From the NCBI GenBank assembly GCA_963855995.1, contig OY979717.1, forward strand, positions 14,341,960-14,405,959: a stretch of 64,000 bases of DNA. The letters run 5' to 3'. This DNA comes from Muricea muricata. Taxonomy: Eukaryota > Cnidaria > Anthozoa > Malacalcyonacea > Plexauridae. This document shows, piece by piece, positions 20,225-33,099 of this stretch. The notes beneath the pieces are model-generated. The model was not told the DNA's origin. It was given only the letters and a program-made list of their open reading frames with translations, and made no database searches. The translations under genes were made by a program, and so were the position numbers. Each line of letters starts with the position of its first letter. Positions within the stretch are counted from its first letter, which is position 1.

Positions 20225-22595
20225 TTTCATCCCACTGATTTATTTAGTGTCTCCACAAAACTATACATACATCGATCATTTAATTATTATGCAAAGAAAC
20301 TGTTTTAGTGTTGAGATAGTCTTTACAATTTTTAATTGTAACTTTTCTAACATTCGCACAGACATTTGTAAAGTGAAACTGATTTGAATAAAGCTGAACT
20401 GAAGTAACAAAACTACAGTATGTTTTGATTCCCATTCAGTCGAAATAATTTATGTCAGGTAAAAGAGCAGTTGATGAGTGTATACTTGTTTCATTGCACA
20501 GTACATTTAAACAGCAGACAATTTAATACATTTATCTTTTTAATTTTTTTGCTCATAACATGATAGCATGATAGCAAAAAACCATATATCGGAAGATGTT
20601 GAGTTTTGAATTTTGCTGTGTTTATCAATAATTCATATTTCGTAAGCATCAGACCAACAGAAAATTTAATAAAATACAAGAAAAATCATACTCCAAAGAA
20701 TAACATGTTGTGAATTAAACATATGAGTTTTAAAAAACAGGACAACAATTTTGTAGTGATGTCTCAAATCATCATAGAAGGAGATAGCTACATGTCATCT
20801 TATTTCAAAATATGTTCAATGCATGTGTATGAAATATGTTTGCCTTAAATTTATTTTTGCATTTATTAGATTACTGAAAAGTTTAGATTAATGTAAAAAT
20901 ATCTTTTGAGCAATTGATTGTGATGCTTTTATTGTTTTTCAATAAAATTCATGCAATAATTACTATTTTTCAGTAGCTCATCATGGTCAAATTTGTAATG
21001 GTTTAATTGTTTGGCAATTGAAATTTTTTGTATTTTCATTTTGCTTTCAGTTCAAAATTCAAATAATTCCACTTTGTAATACTGTTGTGTGATCATTATA
21101 ATGTTAATATAAGCAAACAGGTTGACATGACTTTAAACGTGCTCTTTTGAAAGGTAAGTTTATACTTCAAATAAATATGTTTTTAACCTGACAACAAAGC
21201 TATCCAACATCTGCAAAAAGTTTTTCCAACATTTGTGTGCTTTAAAATACTGTTTTTAGCTACTTGTAATCGGGAAATTTGGCGCTGTTTGTTTTACTGT
21301 CAACCCTACATTAATATTGCTACAAATCGATTAGTGTATCTAAATTTGTTTTGTATTTAGTGGTGCAAATATCCCCACTTGGTTACAACATGTAACACAT
21401 TTGAAACAAAAATTTGTACAAATTTTGAACGTCGGATATACAGAGTGTATTAAAAAAAGTAATCAAAATTTGGAGTGCTTTGAGATGGTCAATATTCAAT
21501 ACACAGTAATAATTCCTTGACAGTTGGAAAGACCAGGCTTTAGCTTTTGAATGGCACCGTTTTTATATAAGATTTGAAGAAAAATTGAAAAATGAAGCAA
21601 TGCAAATCCAAAAAATATTGCAGATGAAACCCAATTTTTTCACTACTGGGATATTTATGAATGTATTTTTAATTTTTTGTACACTCCTTAGTTTAAACAA
21701 TAAAACACAGTGAATAAACGGAATAAAAAAGTCCAAGAAAATAACATTTTGAAAATTTTTTCGAACAGTATTGTTTTGTCAATCTTTCATTGTCGTGAGG
21801 TCAGAAGCATGCTTAAAGATGTATATGGCTCAAAATATGTCGGATAATCTCTTTTATTTTCAGTCTTGTTTTCCATTCGCATTTTTCCTATTTAGGATTA
21901 ATTTTCAAACAAAAAGATGATTTTTTGTCCCAGTGTTTTAGTGTTGAAAGAACAAACTTATTCAGTTTAATTGACTTTCTTTTCGTTGCAAAAATTTTAA
22001 GACACATTTGAATTCAGTTACAGTAAAAAACTTCTTTTCAAGTTTTTCCAATCGTTCATCATAGACATTGCTTTGGATAGCTGTTTAAAATACAATCACT
22101 TTAACAAAATGTTTCTTCATTGCACTTTGTAAGCGAAGCAAAATATTTTCTTCTTTCATCATATCATTGAGCCATATATTTTCTTTAAAATTTGGAAACA
22201 AAACTCGTCCTATGCTTTCGAAGTTTGCGTCGAAGTCCACTGACTGCTGACATACAGTTGTTTCAAAATGATTTATCCTGAAGTATAAACATTTATCTTC
22301 AAAAGTCCAAGCTCTCTTGTCTGTGTGCTGTTAATTCACAGACAAACAGGCGTTCGAATGTCGTGTTTATTCACTTGTGTTAAACACAGCGTTTGTTCCC
22401 CATCTGCCATGTTCTGTTTTCTTCTATTGTTATTTGAATGAGTACAAGTTTGTGGTAGTTAATTTATTTTTATTGTTATTCAAATTGTAATCTTCGCAAA
22501 ATCGTTTCAATAAATTGTTTACAAAATTTACATGTGTGTCCTTTTAATTAAAAATTCAATTCCCATGGGAATTGAGAAATTGAACAAAAAAAATC
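20225..22595. other. Intergenic, AT-rich, with one decayed MITE
   Basis: At about 21437-21690, GAGTGTATTAAAAAAAGTAA at one end and TTTTTGTACACTCCTT at the other look like worn terminal repeats of the family also seen at 35137 and 54300. No gene recognised. Confidence 0.45.
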
Positions 22596-22599
22596 ACCC

Positions 22600-22717
22600 T
22601 ACCCCGGCCAGCTCCCCAAGTGCTACTTCCACCTAAGTAAAAGTACTTATACATATAGTGTACAAGTACTTCTACTTATTTACGGTGGAAGTAGCACTCG
22701 GAAAACTGGCCGGGGTA
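22600..22717. repeat. Short palindromic MITE
   Basis: TACCCCGGCCAGCTCCCCAA...CTACTTCCACC is inverted as GGTGGAAGTAG...ACTGGCCGGGGTA, with an AGTACTT-rich centre. Arms are about 35 bp; no coding content. Confidence 0.85.
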
Positions 22718-22719
22718 GC

Positions 22720-23264
22720 CGGGGAAGAGAAAACCAACCTAGCAAATACTATTGCAAATTGCTAAGTTGATCTTCTCTTGAGAGCAGCCGCGCATACCTA
22801 ACAAATTAAAACAACAAACGTTAGTGACTTAAGTACTTAACATGCAAATTTGATTCCCAAAGCCAAAATGACAAGTGCCCCCCTCTGATCCTACCAACTG
22901 CCTACCTGCCTCATTTCTAAGCTGTCTTCCTCAATTCTACGCTCCTGCATTCCATTCATTACCCTCACTTTCCTCACTATCACACAGTCACTCACAGCTG
23001 ATAAACCCGCATGCACCACTCACAGCTGATAAACCCGCATGCACCACCACCACCCCCAACTGCCACCCAGTTCCGAAAATTAAAAGAATTGAAATTTCGG
23101 TAAAGTATGCATTTTAAATGTATTTATTTGGATATTTTAGGTCAAACGTAAACAGAAAAAGGTCGAATGTAAAAAATATCAACGTTCGTGTCTAAAAACA
23201 GGTTAGAATTCTATTTTAAGGTTTGCATGCGAAGTATACAAAACATAATTCTTATTTTTTCCTG
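22720..23264. other. Intergenic, with a 28-bp tandem duplication
   Basis: A unit containing CTCACAGCTGATAAACCCGC occurs twice in tandem at about 22990-23045, in a C-rich, low-complexity stretch. This explains the 80-aa Pro/Ser/His-rich ORF there. No gene recognised. Confidence 0.5.
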
Positions 23265-23268
23265 TTAA

Positions 23269-23787
23269 AGGGAAATGGCAACAAAAATTTTTATCGTCTC
23301 ATTTGAAAGAGACTCTAAAAGTAATATATAAACGTCTTTTACAAAATTTTTACATCTGTTTTACTTATATAGATATTGTCACCTGAATAATCGAACTGTC
23401 CGCCATCGTGGATTAATTTTTTAACCTCATTAACAATGTTTTGGTGACGTCACAACGGGGATAAGCCATTCAAAGCTTCTTCTAAATATCTACCAACAAT
23501 CAAATATTGTTTAAAATCTTTTCAGTCCGTGCTGAAATCCGAAACACTTACCATGTGTGTGGTTATTAGAGAAGATTAATCATTGTGTCGTAAGAAAAAA
23601 ATTGCGTGACCCCAGTTGTGACGTATCATGCATATCTACAAATATCCAAGATGGCGGACAACTAAAGATTTCAAGTCAAAATATCTCACCAAACAAGGCA
23701 GGTATAAAAATTCTGTAATAGACTTCTATATATTGTTTTGGAGCGTCTTTCAAATAAGCCGATAAAAATTTTTGTTGCCATTTCCCT
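23269..23787. mobile_element. TTAA-flanked MITE, 519 bp
   Basis: The ends AGGGAAATGGCAACAAAAAT and its inverse ATTTTTGTTGCCATTTCCCT are flanked by TTAA on each side (23265-23268, 23788-23791). Further inside, CTGTCCGCCATCGTGGAT pairs with CCAAGATGGCGGACA, so most of the element is self-complementary. A TTAA duplication is typical of piggyBac and Kolobok-type transposons. No ORF. Confidence 0.88.
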
Positions 23788-23791
23788 TTAA

Positions 23792-25660
23792 CAATAATAG
23801 ACCAATTTAGTTGATGTTGAGACTTACTCTTAGCTGTTTTGTTAGATATGACGATATATTTTGGTTTTTAAGCATACTTTCAAAAATTTTAATTCCTTTA
23901 ATTAGCCTAACCCCATGCAACGTACACGCGGCTCACACCCTCACAGTCCATTCATTTAGCTAATAAATTACGTTATAAACAAAAAAGCAAAATTAAAAAA
24001 ATAAATTACGTTATCTCTAGCTACTTAAACCCACTTAAACTGAGTATTTGTGTTTGCACGCGTAAAACCTTAGCTAAAAGGGCATGGGCTTTTGTTATGT
24101 TGACTGGTCCGAAGTAAATATAAACCTAATACTTACCAAAGGTCTAAGGCTGGGTCAAATAAGCATGAGACTTATGAATAGATAAGAAGCAATTTAAAAC
24201 ATGAAATACAACTAATTAAGGTTGTTTTTTAAGACTCTTCTATGGCAATGTAGATCCCTTAACTGTAGTTGACATGCAATTTTAAATAATTAGTTCGTAT
24301 ATAGTTGGTATAGTTACTGTATGTAGTTAAAATTTGACAACTTTGCTCCATTTCTTATACTTATTTAACCGAAACGCCTTTATTTGCATGGCCCCGCGCA
24401 GCTGCTCTCGAACAACATCAGTAATTTGCTTTAGTGCACACAAACAATGACTTAAATTGTTCCATTGTTCCTGCTTACCAAAACAAACCTGAAAGCACCA
24501 AGATACTTATCATTTTAATGTCAAAGAGGATTTCATTATAAAGTCAAGTCTCGCCATGAACAGACACACATTACCATCAAAACAAAGCAAGTTGTTGTAT
24601 TCCCATGGAAATTAAAAATGTGCAAAAAACATAATGAATCTTACTCATTTTCATACATGTATGAATCAAGTTAATTAACTAAGAAACAAAGAAATAATAT
24701 ATTCCACTAGATATTTGAATGTCATTTATCTTTCCTCGTTGTTTTAAACACATGATAATGAATGAAATTGTTATTATAGAGCACTACAACAAAATGCTTC
24801 AACTATATATAGGTAGTATTATTAAGAAACGTTGTAGAAGTAGGGGTTACGAGTAGGTTTAGAACTCAGGTGTTAAGTTACTGTCTCTTAAAAAATATAT
24901 TCAACGTTAACCATTATATTTTCTCCTGATTTTTTGCTTAAAAATATTTTTGCTTCTTGAAAAGTATTTGATATCAATGCTATTTCAATCAAATTTTTTT
25001 ATTTAATTTGTCGTTACTTTTTTCCTGGAGACGAGAAGCTGAGTGATTTTTTTTCCATGAGAAACAATAAAATTTACTTAAATCCTCTTTGATCTCACAA
25101 TAATAAGTATCTTGTTGTTACTAACTTGTAAATTACCACGACTTTCTATTTCAAGTCGTGTCTTCTCACTCTTGTTCATTGTTATTGTTTTGCGGGTCTT
25201 GTAGTCCAAGATCGTTCGTTCTCCGCTTTTTTGCGTTTTTTCCACATGCCATCACCTTCTGCAATTGAAGAATTGAGGGTAAATACCAACCTAAAATAAT
25301 CAGGCTTTGTGATTGGACTTTATTTTTATAAAACGAAATTCATCCTTGTTTCTGATTCGTTCTTTAGAAAACCGATTTTTATAGTTCTTATAACCAATCA
25401 CTCACAAGGCTTGTTAGTGAAGTGGCGATCCAGAGTTGAATCATTAGATAACGATTGCAAATCATTTATAAACTATAATATATAATTTTAATAACTTTAG
25501 CGAGCATTGGGACGTATTTTGCGGGCTAAAATAAACAAATCAGCGGGCTAAAATACATTTTAGCCCGTTGACGTAATAGTCAATGTATAAATAGTCGAAC
25601 GCCATTTAAATGTAGTTGTTTTTTTGAAAAAACAAAGTTAAAGTTAAACGTTAAAAGGCG
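23792..25660. other. Intergenic with weak inverted repeats
   Basis: CAAGATACTTATCATTTTAA...CAAAGAGGATTT at 24497-24535 is matched inversely at about 25079-25115, which may bound an old ~600-bp element. A short palindrome, GCGGGCTAAAAT...ATTTTAGCCCG, lies at 25520-25570. No gene recognised. Confidence 0.4.
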
Positions 25661-25668
25661 TTTAAAGT

Positions 25669-25829
25669 TATTATAATAGTAATAGAGTTGATGTTCTTGG
25701 GCATAAATATGTTTTTGGCCCTCCTCAGAGCTCATTTTAACCCTCGCTGCGCTCGGGCTAAAATGATTCTTAGTCGGGCCAAAAACATATTTATGCCCGC
25801 GAACGTCAACTCTATTGTTATATTATAAT
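25669..25829. repeat. Palindromic MITE, 161 bp
   Basis: TTATAATAGTAATAGAGTTG...GGGCATAAATATGTTTTTGG is inverted as CCAAAAACATATTTATGCCC...CAACTCTATTGTTATATTATAA. A G/C-rich inner stem (GAGCGCAGCGAGGG region) is also near-palindromic. No ORF. Confidence 0.85.
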
Positions 25830-26880
25830 TTATTAACTAATTTTCGACAGTTTGTGAAGAATATGAAGTATTTTTGTTAAAATTTCACCGTAATTCCCGT
25901 TAAGAATTCATGCAAACTATTTCTTCAGATCACTTCAATTGTATACAGTTAAAGCTTGTGAGCAGGACGTTACCATTCAGTTGCGGGGGAGGGGTTACCC
26001 GAAAAAAGGCTTTGTGTCCATATATACATATAAGTAACCGATCTCCATAAATACTTCAGGTAAATAAATGTCTCATGTTTGGGCGAAGCCAAGATGAGAA
26101 AAATGGACGTTCAACAGCCATGTTGCATTTAACATTACTTTTTAAATCAAAGTATCTTGATACATTCCGGGCATAATGGTGGCAGCCGCGCCCCAAAAAA
26201 CAATAGAAAAGAACTGGTACTTGAACGTCAATTTGCTGAAACTCCCCCCCCCCCCTTCCGAAGTTACATCTCTGTCGTACTGTTACGTCTTATCAATTGT
26301 TATTGCTAACCCTATATTCGCGCGTATAGATTGTAATGTTTTTAGCCAGTTATTTTGCAATTATTACCAAAATTAGCCATCTACCATCTTGGGCTATTTT
26401 GGATATGCATGTTACGTCACTAGCAGGATCGTGCGAAATTAAATTTTCCTGTCTATTTTCAAAACTATATTAAATAGCTATATTTTGATTTGTGTAGCAA
26501 TGGTTTTACGTGGCTAGCCCAGCTTGTCACATCACCAAAATCAACATCAATGAGATGAAAAAATGAATCTAAGATGGCGGACAGCCCATTAAATTTGTAT
26601 CTCTACCACTAAAGTAAGTACTAACTTCCCGACGTGGAATTCTGTTTACATTCATTTCAGGTAGTAAAAGATCTCATATTAACATACCCCTTATGACTAA
26701 CTTTACTCCATCTTTGGATCGTCGTGGCTTCGGTTGGTCTCGTTTCATCATGTTGTTTATGGTTTCATCAAGATGGCATTCTCTCTTCGTAGAGCATCAC
26801 GCCATTCCAGTTGGAAACAAGCTTATTCATCTCCAGTCAATCATCATAAAATAAGGAGAAAGTTAATGCTACAATATATT
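25830..26880. other. Intergenic, nothing recognised
   Basis: Contains a C-run near 26246-26257 and several AAGATGGCGGAC-like motifs common to local MITEs. No exon supported. Confidence 0.4.
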
Positions 26881-26883
26881 TCA

Positions 26884-27527
26884 GGGGCCGGTTGTATCAA
26901 AGGCGTTTAGTTAAAACGGTGGATAAGTGAAATTCAAAAATCACTTTTACACCAAGTACGAAACCGACATTATGAGTTTAAGGTGGCTCGATAGTCAGAA
27001 TTCATTAGAAATTTTATGTCTCTACGATTAAATGTTTTGTCGTGAAGTCTTGAGCTTCATTTTAGTTCATTGCACAGCTCTATAGCACTGTTTGCTGTAT
27101 TTAAAAAAGAATTTCTTAAAAGTTTGCCTGAACATAGAAATCACGTTTCTTGTTGGAACTCGTTTCTAATTATAAGTTCATTTGCATAAACTCCACCCCT
27201 TACCTATGACAACAATGTCTCTGGACATACGAACGGTAGGAGTATAAAACTTTTCCAATTATGAAGACAACCAGCAGAGCTATGCAATGAACTAAACTAA
27301 ACTAAGCTTTACACGCGCACTGTAAAAGATTCTATGGCGAAAGAAGTATTATGTGCTATGAGTTAGACTATCGAGCCACCTTAATAGAATAAATACTTAG
27401 TTTTAAATATAATTGTTCTTCTCAGGTCGAATAACTTTAGCTGGTTTGTTTATACAACATGCAAACTTGCTTTATATCATTGACTTATCCACCGTTTAAG
27501 CTAAACGCCTTTGATACAACCGGCCCC
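26884..27527. mobile_element. Outer MITE of a nested pair
   Basis: GGGGCCGGTTGTATCAAAGG...ACGGTGGATAAGT at the left is inverted at 27483-27527 (ACTTATCCACCGTTTAAGCT...CCTTTGATACAACCGGCCCC). It is split by the TTAA-flanked element at 26982-27380. No coding content. Confidence 0.85.
26982..27380. mobile_element. Inner TTAA-flanked MITE, 399 bp
   Basis: Ends GGTGGCTCGATAGTC and the inverse GACTATCGAGCCACC, flanked by TTAA at 26978-26981 and 27381-27384. Its arms continue inwards (GTTCATTGCACAGCTCTATA against GAGCTATGCAATGAAC). It lies inside the outer MITE, so it is the younger insertion. Confidence 0.87.
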
Positions 27528-27529
27528 AG

Positions 27530-28084
27530 ATTATTAGAAACTGATTTTGATTGTAAATTACTTTGAATAACCGTACTTTGAATTAAATTTTAACCCACTG
27601 GCCACTGTTTTAGTTTCTGTATTTTGAAATGCTGCATGGTTTCTTTCACAACTTCAGAAACTATAACTAGTGTTGATATATATTTTTCTTAAATTTTTTA
27701 AGCAAAATCCAAATGAATTTTCTGAATAAATAAATATATTTCATGTTTGAAAAATAAATATTTGACTGCCTACGTTAGGAGACTAATACCGGTGCCCAAG
27801 AATGCGCACAATTTCCTTAATCTGGGCCACACTTATTGATTACGCAAGATTTAGAAAATAAGAGTACTAAATGGTTTTCTGTTCAAGCTGGCGTCATACA
27901 TGCGCGCAGAATGTTGAGATATTTTGGCAAAACGCTTAAAAAACTCGAGCCGAAGCTGAACCTCCCAAGTACACGGATGACGCTATCCTGCCCTGGAAAC
28001 TATTTAGTAATTGTCTTATAAAGTAATTACAGCGAAACACAGTCATTTCTCGTGTAGGATTGTTTGATCCTGAACAGTAATGTC
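27530..28084. other. Intergenic, nothing recognised
   Basis: AT-rich; the 61-codon ORF at 27836-28021 has no splice or family support. Confidence 0.35.
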
Positions 28085-28085
28085 C

Positions 28086-28320
28086 ATGTGGCGCCGTCGT
28101 CAGAGCATGTGCCTGTCACCTCTAAGGTCGTGGGTTTGATTCCCACTTCAGACTCGTGACCCCCTGGTGAGAATCGAAGCTAGTCAGTCATGGGTTTTTC
28201 CGGGTACTCCGGATTCCGAATGTTGACTGGGTGGTTGGAATTGTAAAATATCAGTAATGAATGGAACCTGCGCACTTAACTAAGGCTGTTAACGACGACA
28301 CGGAATTAAAAAAAAATAGA
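28086..28320 (+). mobile_element. tRNA-derived SINE
   Basis: The 5' part resembles a tRNA gene with both internal RNA polymerase III boxes: an A-box-like GGCGCCGTCGTCAGAGC (about 28090-28106) and a B-box GGTTTGATTCC (28133-28143). The 3' body contains CATGGGTTTTTCCGGGTACT, which resembles a central domain shared by animal SINEs (I believe the Meta-type domain, from memory). It ends in an A-rich tail (about 28308-28318). Not a functional tRNA: the acceptor stem does not close. Confidence 0.75.
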
Positions 28321-28329
28321 TGTGCGTTT

Positions 28330-29695
28330 CACTGTAGTCATCATATAATCTCCAGTAACTATGTCGAATGAATAACTTACAAAGATAAGAGGGCTAGTCG
28401 AGGGGGGGCACAATAAAGACTGAAGTGGTGTGAAGGGGTACCACCATAAAAAGTGTACTTGTGGAAGTAAGAAAGTAAACAGGAGGGAGATTAGACTGGA
28501 GAAGGCGACACTAATTAAGGGATGAAATTAGACCTGTCTACATTTCAAGGATCAAGAAATTCAGACTTGCAGTTCAATTGAAAGGCAATCCGAAGCTCAT
28601 GTAAACACTTCTTAAGGTAGGGGATCTCGCTTGACCTTAGCTCAGAATCGCCTTTGAATTTGAACTGGAAATCTGAATTTCCACATTTCTTGTATAGAGT
28701 GCAGTGTATCAGTGGACAGAACAGGTTTTGAAGAAAAGAAAAAAGAAAGGAAGAATAAAAGTAAGTTGCAATAAAGTTCATAAAGAATAATATAATGAAG
28801 AGAAGAAATGAAGAAATATTGATACAACACTTGATACATGATAATAATCATCATTGTAAACTCTCGTTTAATATCCATAGGGTGAGTGTGGGTTTACTGG
28901 AGAGTAAGGGCTTAAAAAAGAGCGAGGTTTATTTATTAGTTATTCATAATCATTTGATAATGAGAAGAACGTTAAGGAGCTTCGCAGACACAAGACTTAA
29001 TTAATTTTTCCAAGTAAATTTCTAATATGCTCACAGGGGGGTGGGGTAATAGAGAATTTGCAATGATAGTGAGTACATGCATTGTAATATTTGGTTTTCT
29101 TACCAATAAATCCTCTTGAAAGTTCTTTTTTGGCCGTGGCATTTCGCATCGCAGTTGTCACATGGTTTTCTCGCCTATATCTCTAGAATATCTACAATGT
29201 AAAGTTAAATATGTAAGATACGAAAAATAGAAAAATTTCAGGACACATTTCAAATAACATTTTGAGACTCGACGGGGTAAACAGACCGAATCTTTCAGAC
29301 AATATTTGACAACTAAACCATATGTACAACAGTTAGAAAATACTTACATGTGTAAAATAATCCAATATTGTTGATGTCGAACTATACTGGAGTGATTTTT
29401 GTGACATCTTTAGATTGGACAAGAAGACGACGCCATTTTGATTTCCAATTTTTATGAAGACGTTATATTTTGACGCTAAATTTTTTCTATTTCTTCGTCG
29501 TTTTAGCTCGAATTTGCTCCTGATGTCTCCCCAGATGTCTCCTCTGTATTTGTATGGACTCGACCGATCTTTCTAAGCACTTTGAACACTTTTGGAGCGT
29601 AAATATTTGGACGAAACGGAGAGATTTTCAACGAAGCTTCTTCTTCGAGTAGCAGCAACAAATGACGTCAGATGACCATTGTTGGCGAGAAAATA
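28330..29695. other. Intergenic, nothing recognised
   Basis: Contains purine-rich tracts (28730-28830) that generate overlapping minor ORFs. No exon, RNA gene or convincing repeat boundary. Confidence 0.35.
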
Positions 29696-29700
29696 CCCGT

Positions 29701-32700
29701 ATGTATAGTTCAATAATCTTTTTAAGCAGGCAATGATCTTTTAAAATTCAGTTTTAACTGCACGAACGAAGTGTTTTCCATTATTTCTAACACAGGTCTT
29801 TCTTCTTCTTCTTTATTTCTACTTTACTAGAAGATTCACCCAAAACACAGTTTATAAGGGGCGTTTTTGTAATTTTTTTTATTTGCATGCTGATATATGA
29901 GCAAGGAAAGACCCCTTCGAGTTTTCTTTGCAAACATCATTCCCTCCGTGGCTGAGAGGTAAAGTTACTTGTCTTGGCTTAGATTTTAGGTGGATCAGGG
30001 ACCGGTCAAGTCCAACTGAGGTTGGTAAGAAGTTAATTCTTCACTTGCTCAGCCAGACTGATCGGTCCCCGATCCACCCAAAATCAAAGTGAAATCTGGG
30101 CGTGGAGTGCTCGAAAACACTAGGCAGTACCGCGAGGCCAAGGAGCCAAACGTTATTTTTCTAGTGTTTTAACTAATATTTAAGCAAACTTTCTTAACTT
30201 GACTGTTAGGGAGAGGCCTGTAGGGTTTGGTGCATTGATGACTTCTCGCCGTTATTTCCCTTGGTTGAAGAAGACAAGTTGTCTTCGGGGAGGAATAGCG
30301 ACAAGAAGACTTCAAGGCACCACTCTAAACCACCACACTATGAAGCAACAGTGTAGTGGTTTTGTAGTTCTAAACCACTACAACAGTGCCAATAATATAT
30401 GGCGGACGTCTTCCCAAAGCTTACGGTACAAGCATGTGTGCGCAAAGATCCGCGAACACTGTAAATCATTTAAAGCAAGTTTTTTTCCTTCAGGAAAGAA
30501 TCAAAGACGACAACGCTGACAAAATCAATGCCGTGTAGTCATGTTTTAAGTTATTTAGCTATGTTTAGCGATCTTTTATGGCCATTAGGTCTTAGCAAGG
30601 GAAATCGAAGTTTGCATCATTAATAACTGTTGTCTTTTATGACTTTCCGTGGGCCTTTCTTCTCGATCGAGCTTTATATGTCATTACGTTCAGTGTCCTT
30701 GATACAGGACTCATTTTGGCCTTGGGTTTAATTCCCAAATACTGAATGGCAGTCCTTAGCTCTTTCAAGTTATGAGACAACAGAGTTATTACTTTCCCTA
30801 GTCACTATATGTAAATGTAAATCGCGCTTGACAGGAAAAATATATTATGGTTGCAGGCGTGACAAATTAAGAATAATAGAGAATATGGCCGTGGGTTAAA
30901 TTCCCAAACAATGAATGACAGTCTTTAGCTCTTTCAAGTGATGAGATGGCTCTGGGTTATTACTTTGCCTACTATTCCCATAAATTATCAATAGTTTTTC
31001 ATGGTTGCTTTAAACATTACCGATACTGGTAACGTTGGCTCGGAATTGTAAGACAACGGCAGCGATGCAGTTTTGTTGTGCTGTAAGTTACCTGACTTTA
31101 ATCTGTAAAATTCGTGGTTTTATATAAGACACGAGCAGAAACTATTAATCCTACAATGGATACTTTTCACTGCCGATAGGAACATTTAAGACTCACAGCT
31201 TCTACACAACGCATTTTATACGTTATACCACAAGAAAACTGCACAATAACCACATGAAAATTGTTGCCAAACTAACCTGTTACAGCTTAGGAAAGTGTTA
31301 GTTTAATTCCCATCAACGATAAAACTTAGCCTTGTAGCTCAGCATAAAACCACGCATTTTACAGCTTATAGCAAGATTAGAGCACAAGAAAACTGTATCG
31401 CAACTGATCGCTGCCGTTGTCTTACAATTCCAAGTTACAACGTTACCAGTGTCGGCAATGTTTAAAAGCAACCATGAAAAGCATTAATAATTTATTGTTA
31501 AAATAATAAAAACCTAGTCCGCAACGTTCTAAGTTGGAAGTCAAACCCAAGGCTATATTTTCTACTATGTTTAAAGTGTTTATGAAACGAAATTTTCTTC
31601 CTCAATTTTTTTATTGCATTGGAAAGATCAGTTAAAATCACAGTATAACTTCTTTGATAGAATTTTTGTAACTGCCTTACTTTTCGAGATATTTAATTTT
31701 ATTTGAATTGAAAATTACACAACCAGTGACGTCATCGTGCATAATCACTTTTCAAACAAGCTGGATTAATTTAAAAAGTACTCAAGACATAACACTTGAA
31801 TACCCAGGTCTGGATGTTAAACATAGCCTACACCCATGTAAGTGTAGTTTTAGTTATTTTTTCACTATTATATGCTACAAAATAAGCAATTTAACAGTCA
31901 TTATTATGCAGCATGACGTCGGTGGTTGTGTTATTTGCATATCCTATAAAGTTGGATATCTTGACAAAGAACGCAGTTACAAAAATTCTGCCAAAGAAGT
32001 TATATTGTTATTTCATCTCATCTTCCCAATAAAGCCAACAAAATGTTGGACAAAATTTCGTTTCATAAACACTTTAATTTGTCCCGTCTGAAACCACAAT
32101 ATATTTAATATTTTCCTGTCAAGCACGCTTTACACTCACAGCTTGCATATAGTGACCAGGCAAAGTAATAACTCTGTAGCAATGTTATCTCATTATTGAA
32201 AGAGCTAAGGACTGCCATTCAGTGTTTGGGAATTAAACCCAAGGCCATAAATAAATGACTCCTGTATCAAGGACACTGAACATAATGACATATAAAGCCC
32301 AATCAAGAAGAAAGGTCAACGGAAAGTCATAAAGGACCACAGTGATTAATGATGTAAACTTCAATTTCCCCTTCTTGGAATTAAGACTAATTGCCATAAA
32401 AGATCGTTAAACATAGCTATACAATTTAAAACATGACTACACGGCATTGATTTTGTTAGCGTTGTCGTCCTTGACTCTTTCCTGAAAGAAACCGCTTGCT
32501 TTAAAGGCTTCAAAGTGTTTTGCGCATCTTTGAGCATTCATGCTTGTACCATATGTTTTTTAAGTGAATTAACTACTTAAACTAGAAGTAAAGAAGTAGA
32601 AAAAAGACCTGAGTTAGAAATAATAGCAAAAATACTTCGTCAGCGCAATAAAAACATCTCATAACTTTTGCTGCTTAAAAAAATCATTGAACTGTGCATA
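29701..32700. repeat. ~3-kb nested foldback element
   Basis: The outer arms are inverted copies: 29701-29850 plus 30405-30840 against 32100-32700. For example GACGACAACGCT...AATCAATGCCGTGTAGTCAT near 30507-30542 recurs inverted near 32440-32475. Inside is a second inverted pair, about 30965-31060 against 31395-31490 (AAACATTACCGATACTGGTA / TACCAGTGTCGGCAATGTTT). The left arm repeats itself directly (30718-30800 and 30886-30968, AATTCCCAAA...TTTAGCTCTTTCAAG). An extra ~550 bp is inserted in the left arm. No intact ORF. Confidence 0.82.
29975..30087. repeat. Palindrome inside the left-arm insertion
   Basis: GATTTTAGGTGGATCAGGGA pairs with TCCCCGATCCACCCAAAATC across a ~60-base spacer. It belongs to the segment of the left foldback arm with no counterpart in the right arm. 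Confidence 0.75.
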
Positions 32701-33099
32701 CTGGTATTTAGTTGAAGCATTTTGTCATTATTCTGTCGTTCCTTCTCTCAAAAGTGGGTTAAGTCGAGATTTATTCATTATATTATATAATTGCAATCAC
32801 TAAAATATGAACAGACATTCCAATTCCCAGGGAAATTTGCTATTTCTTTGTTTCTTATATAAGTCGATTCATACATACATTGCCTGTTACCTGGGACACT
32901 GCGCATCTTCTCAATCTTGCTGTGGCTGACGTGCGAAACGCCAAAACCGAGAGCGGTATTTTTTCAGTTTATCAAACGATGCTATGTATTTAAGTTATCC
33001 AACGGAAAGGATTTGCATTTTTACAGCTAGTAAACGAAGATGCAAGACGACCAGTGTCCTATGCCACCCAAAGGTTCGCCAATTCGTCCCACGAGCAGT

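Noticed and set aside
22990-23045. A possible CRISPR-like repeat pair
   Set aside because: Only two abutting copies with no spacers, in a eukaryotic context: a simple tandem duplication.
28086-28160. A tRNA gene
   Set aside because: Internal pol III boxes are present but the acceptor stem does not pair and the sequence runs into a SINE body and A-rich tail.
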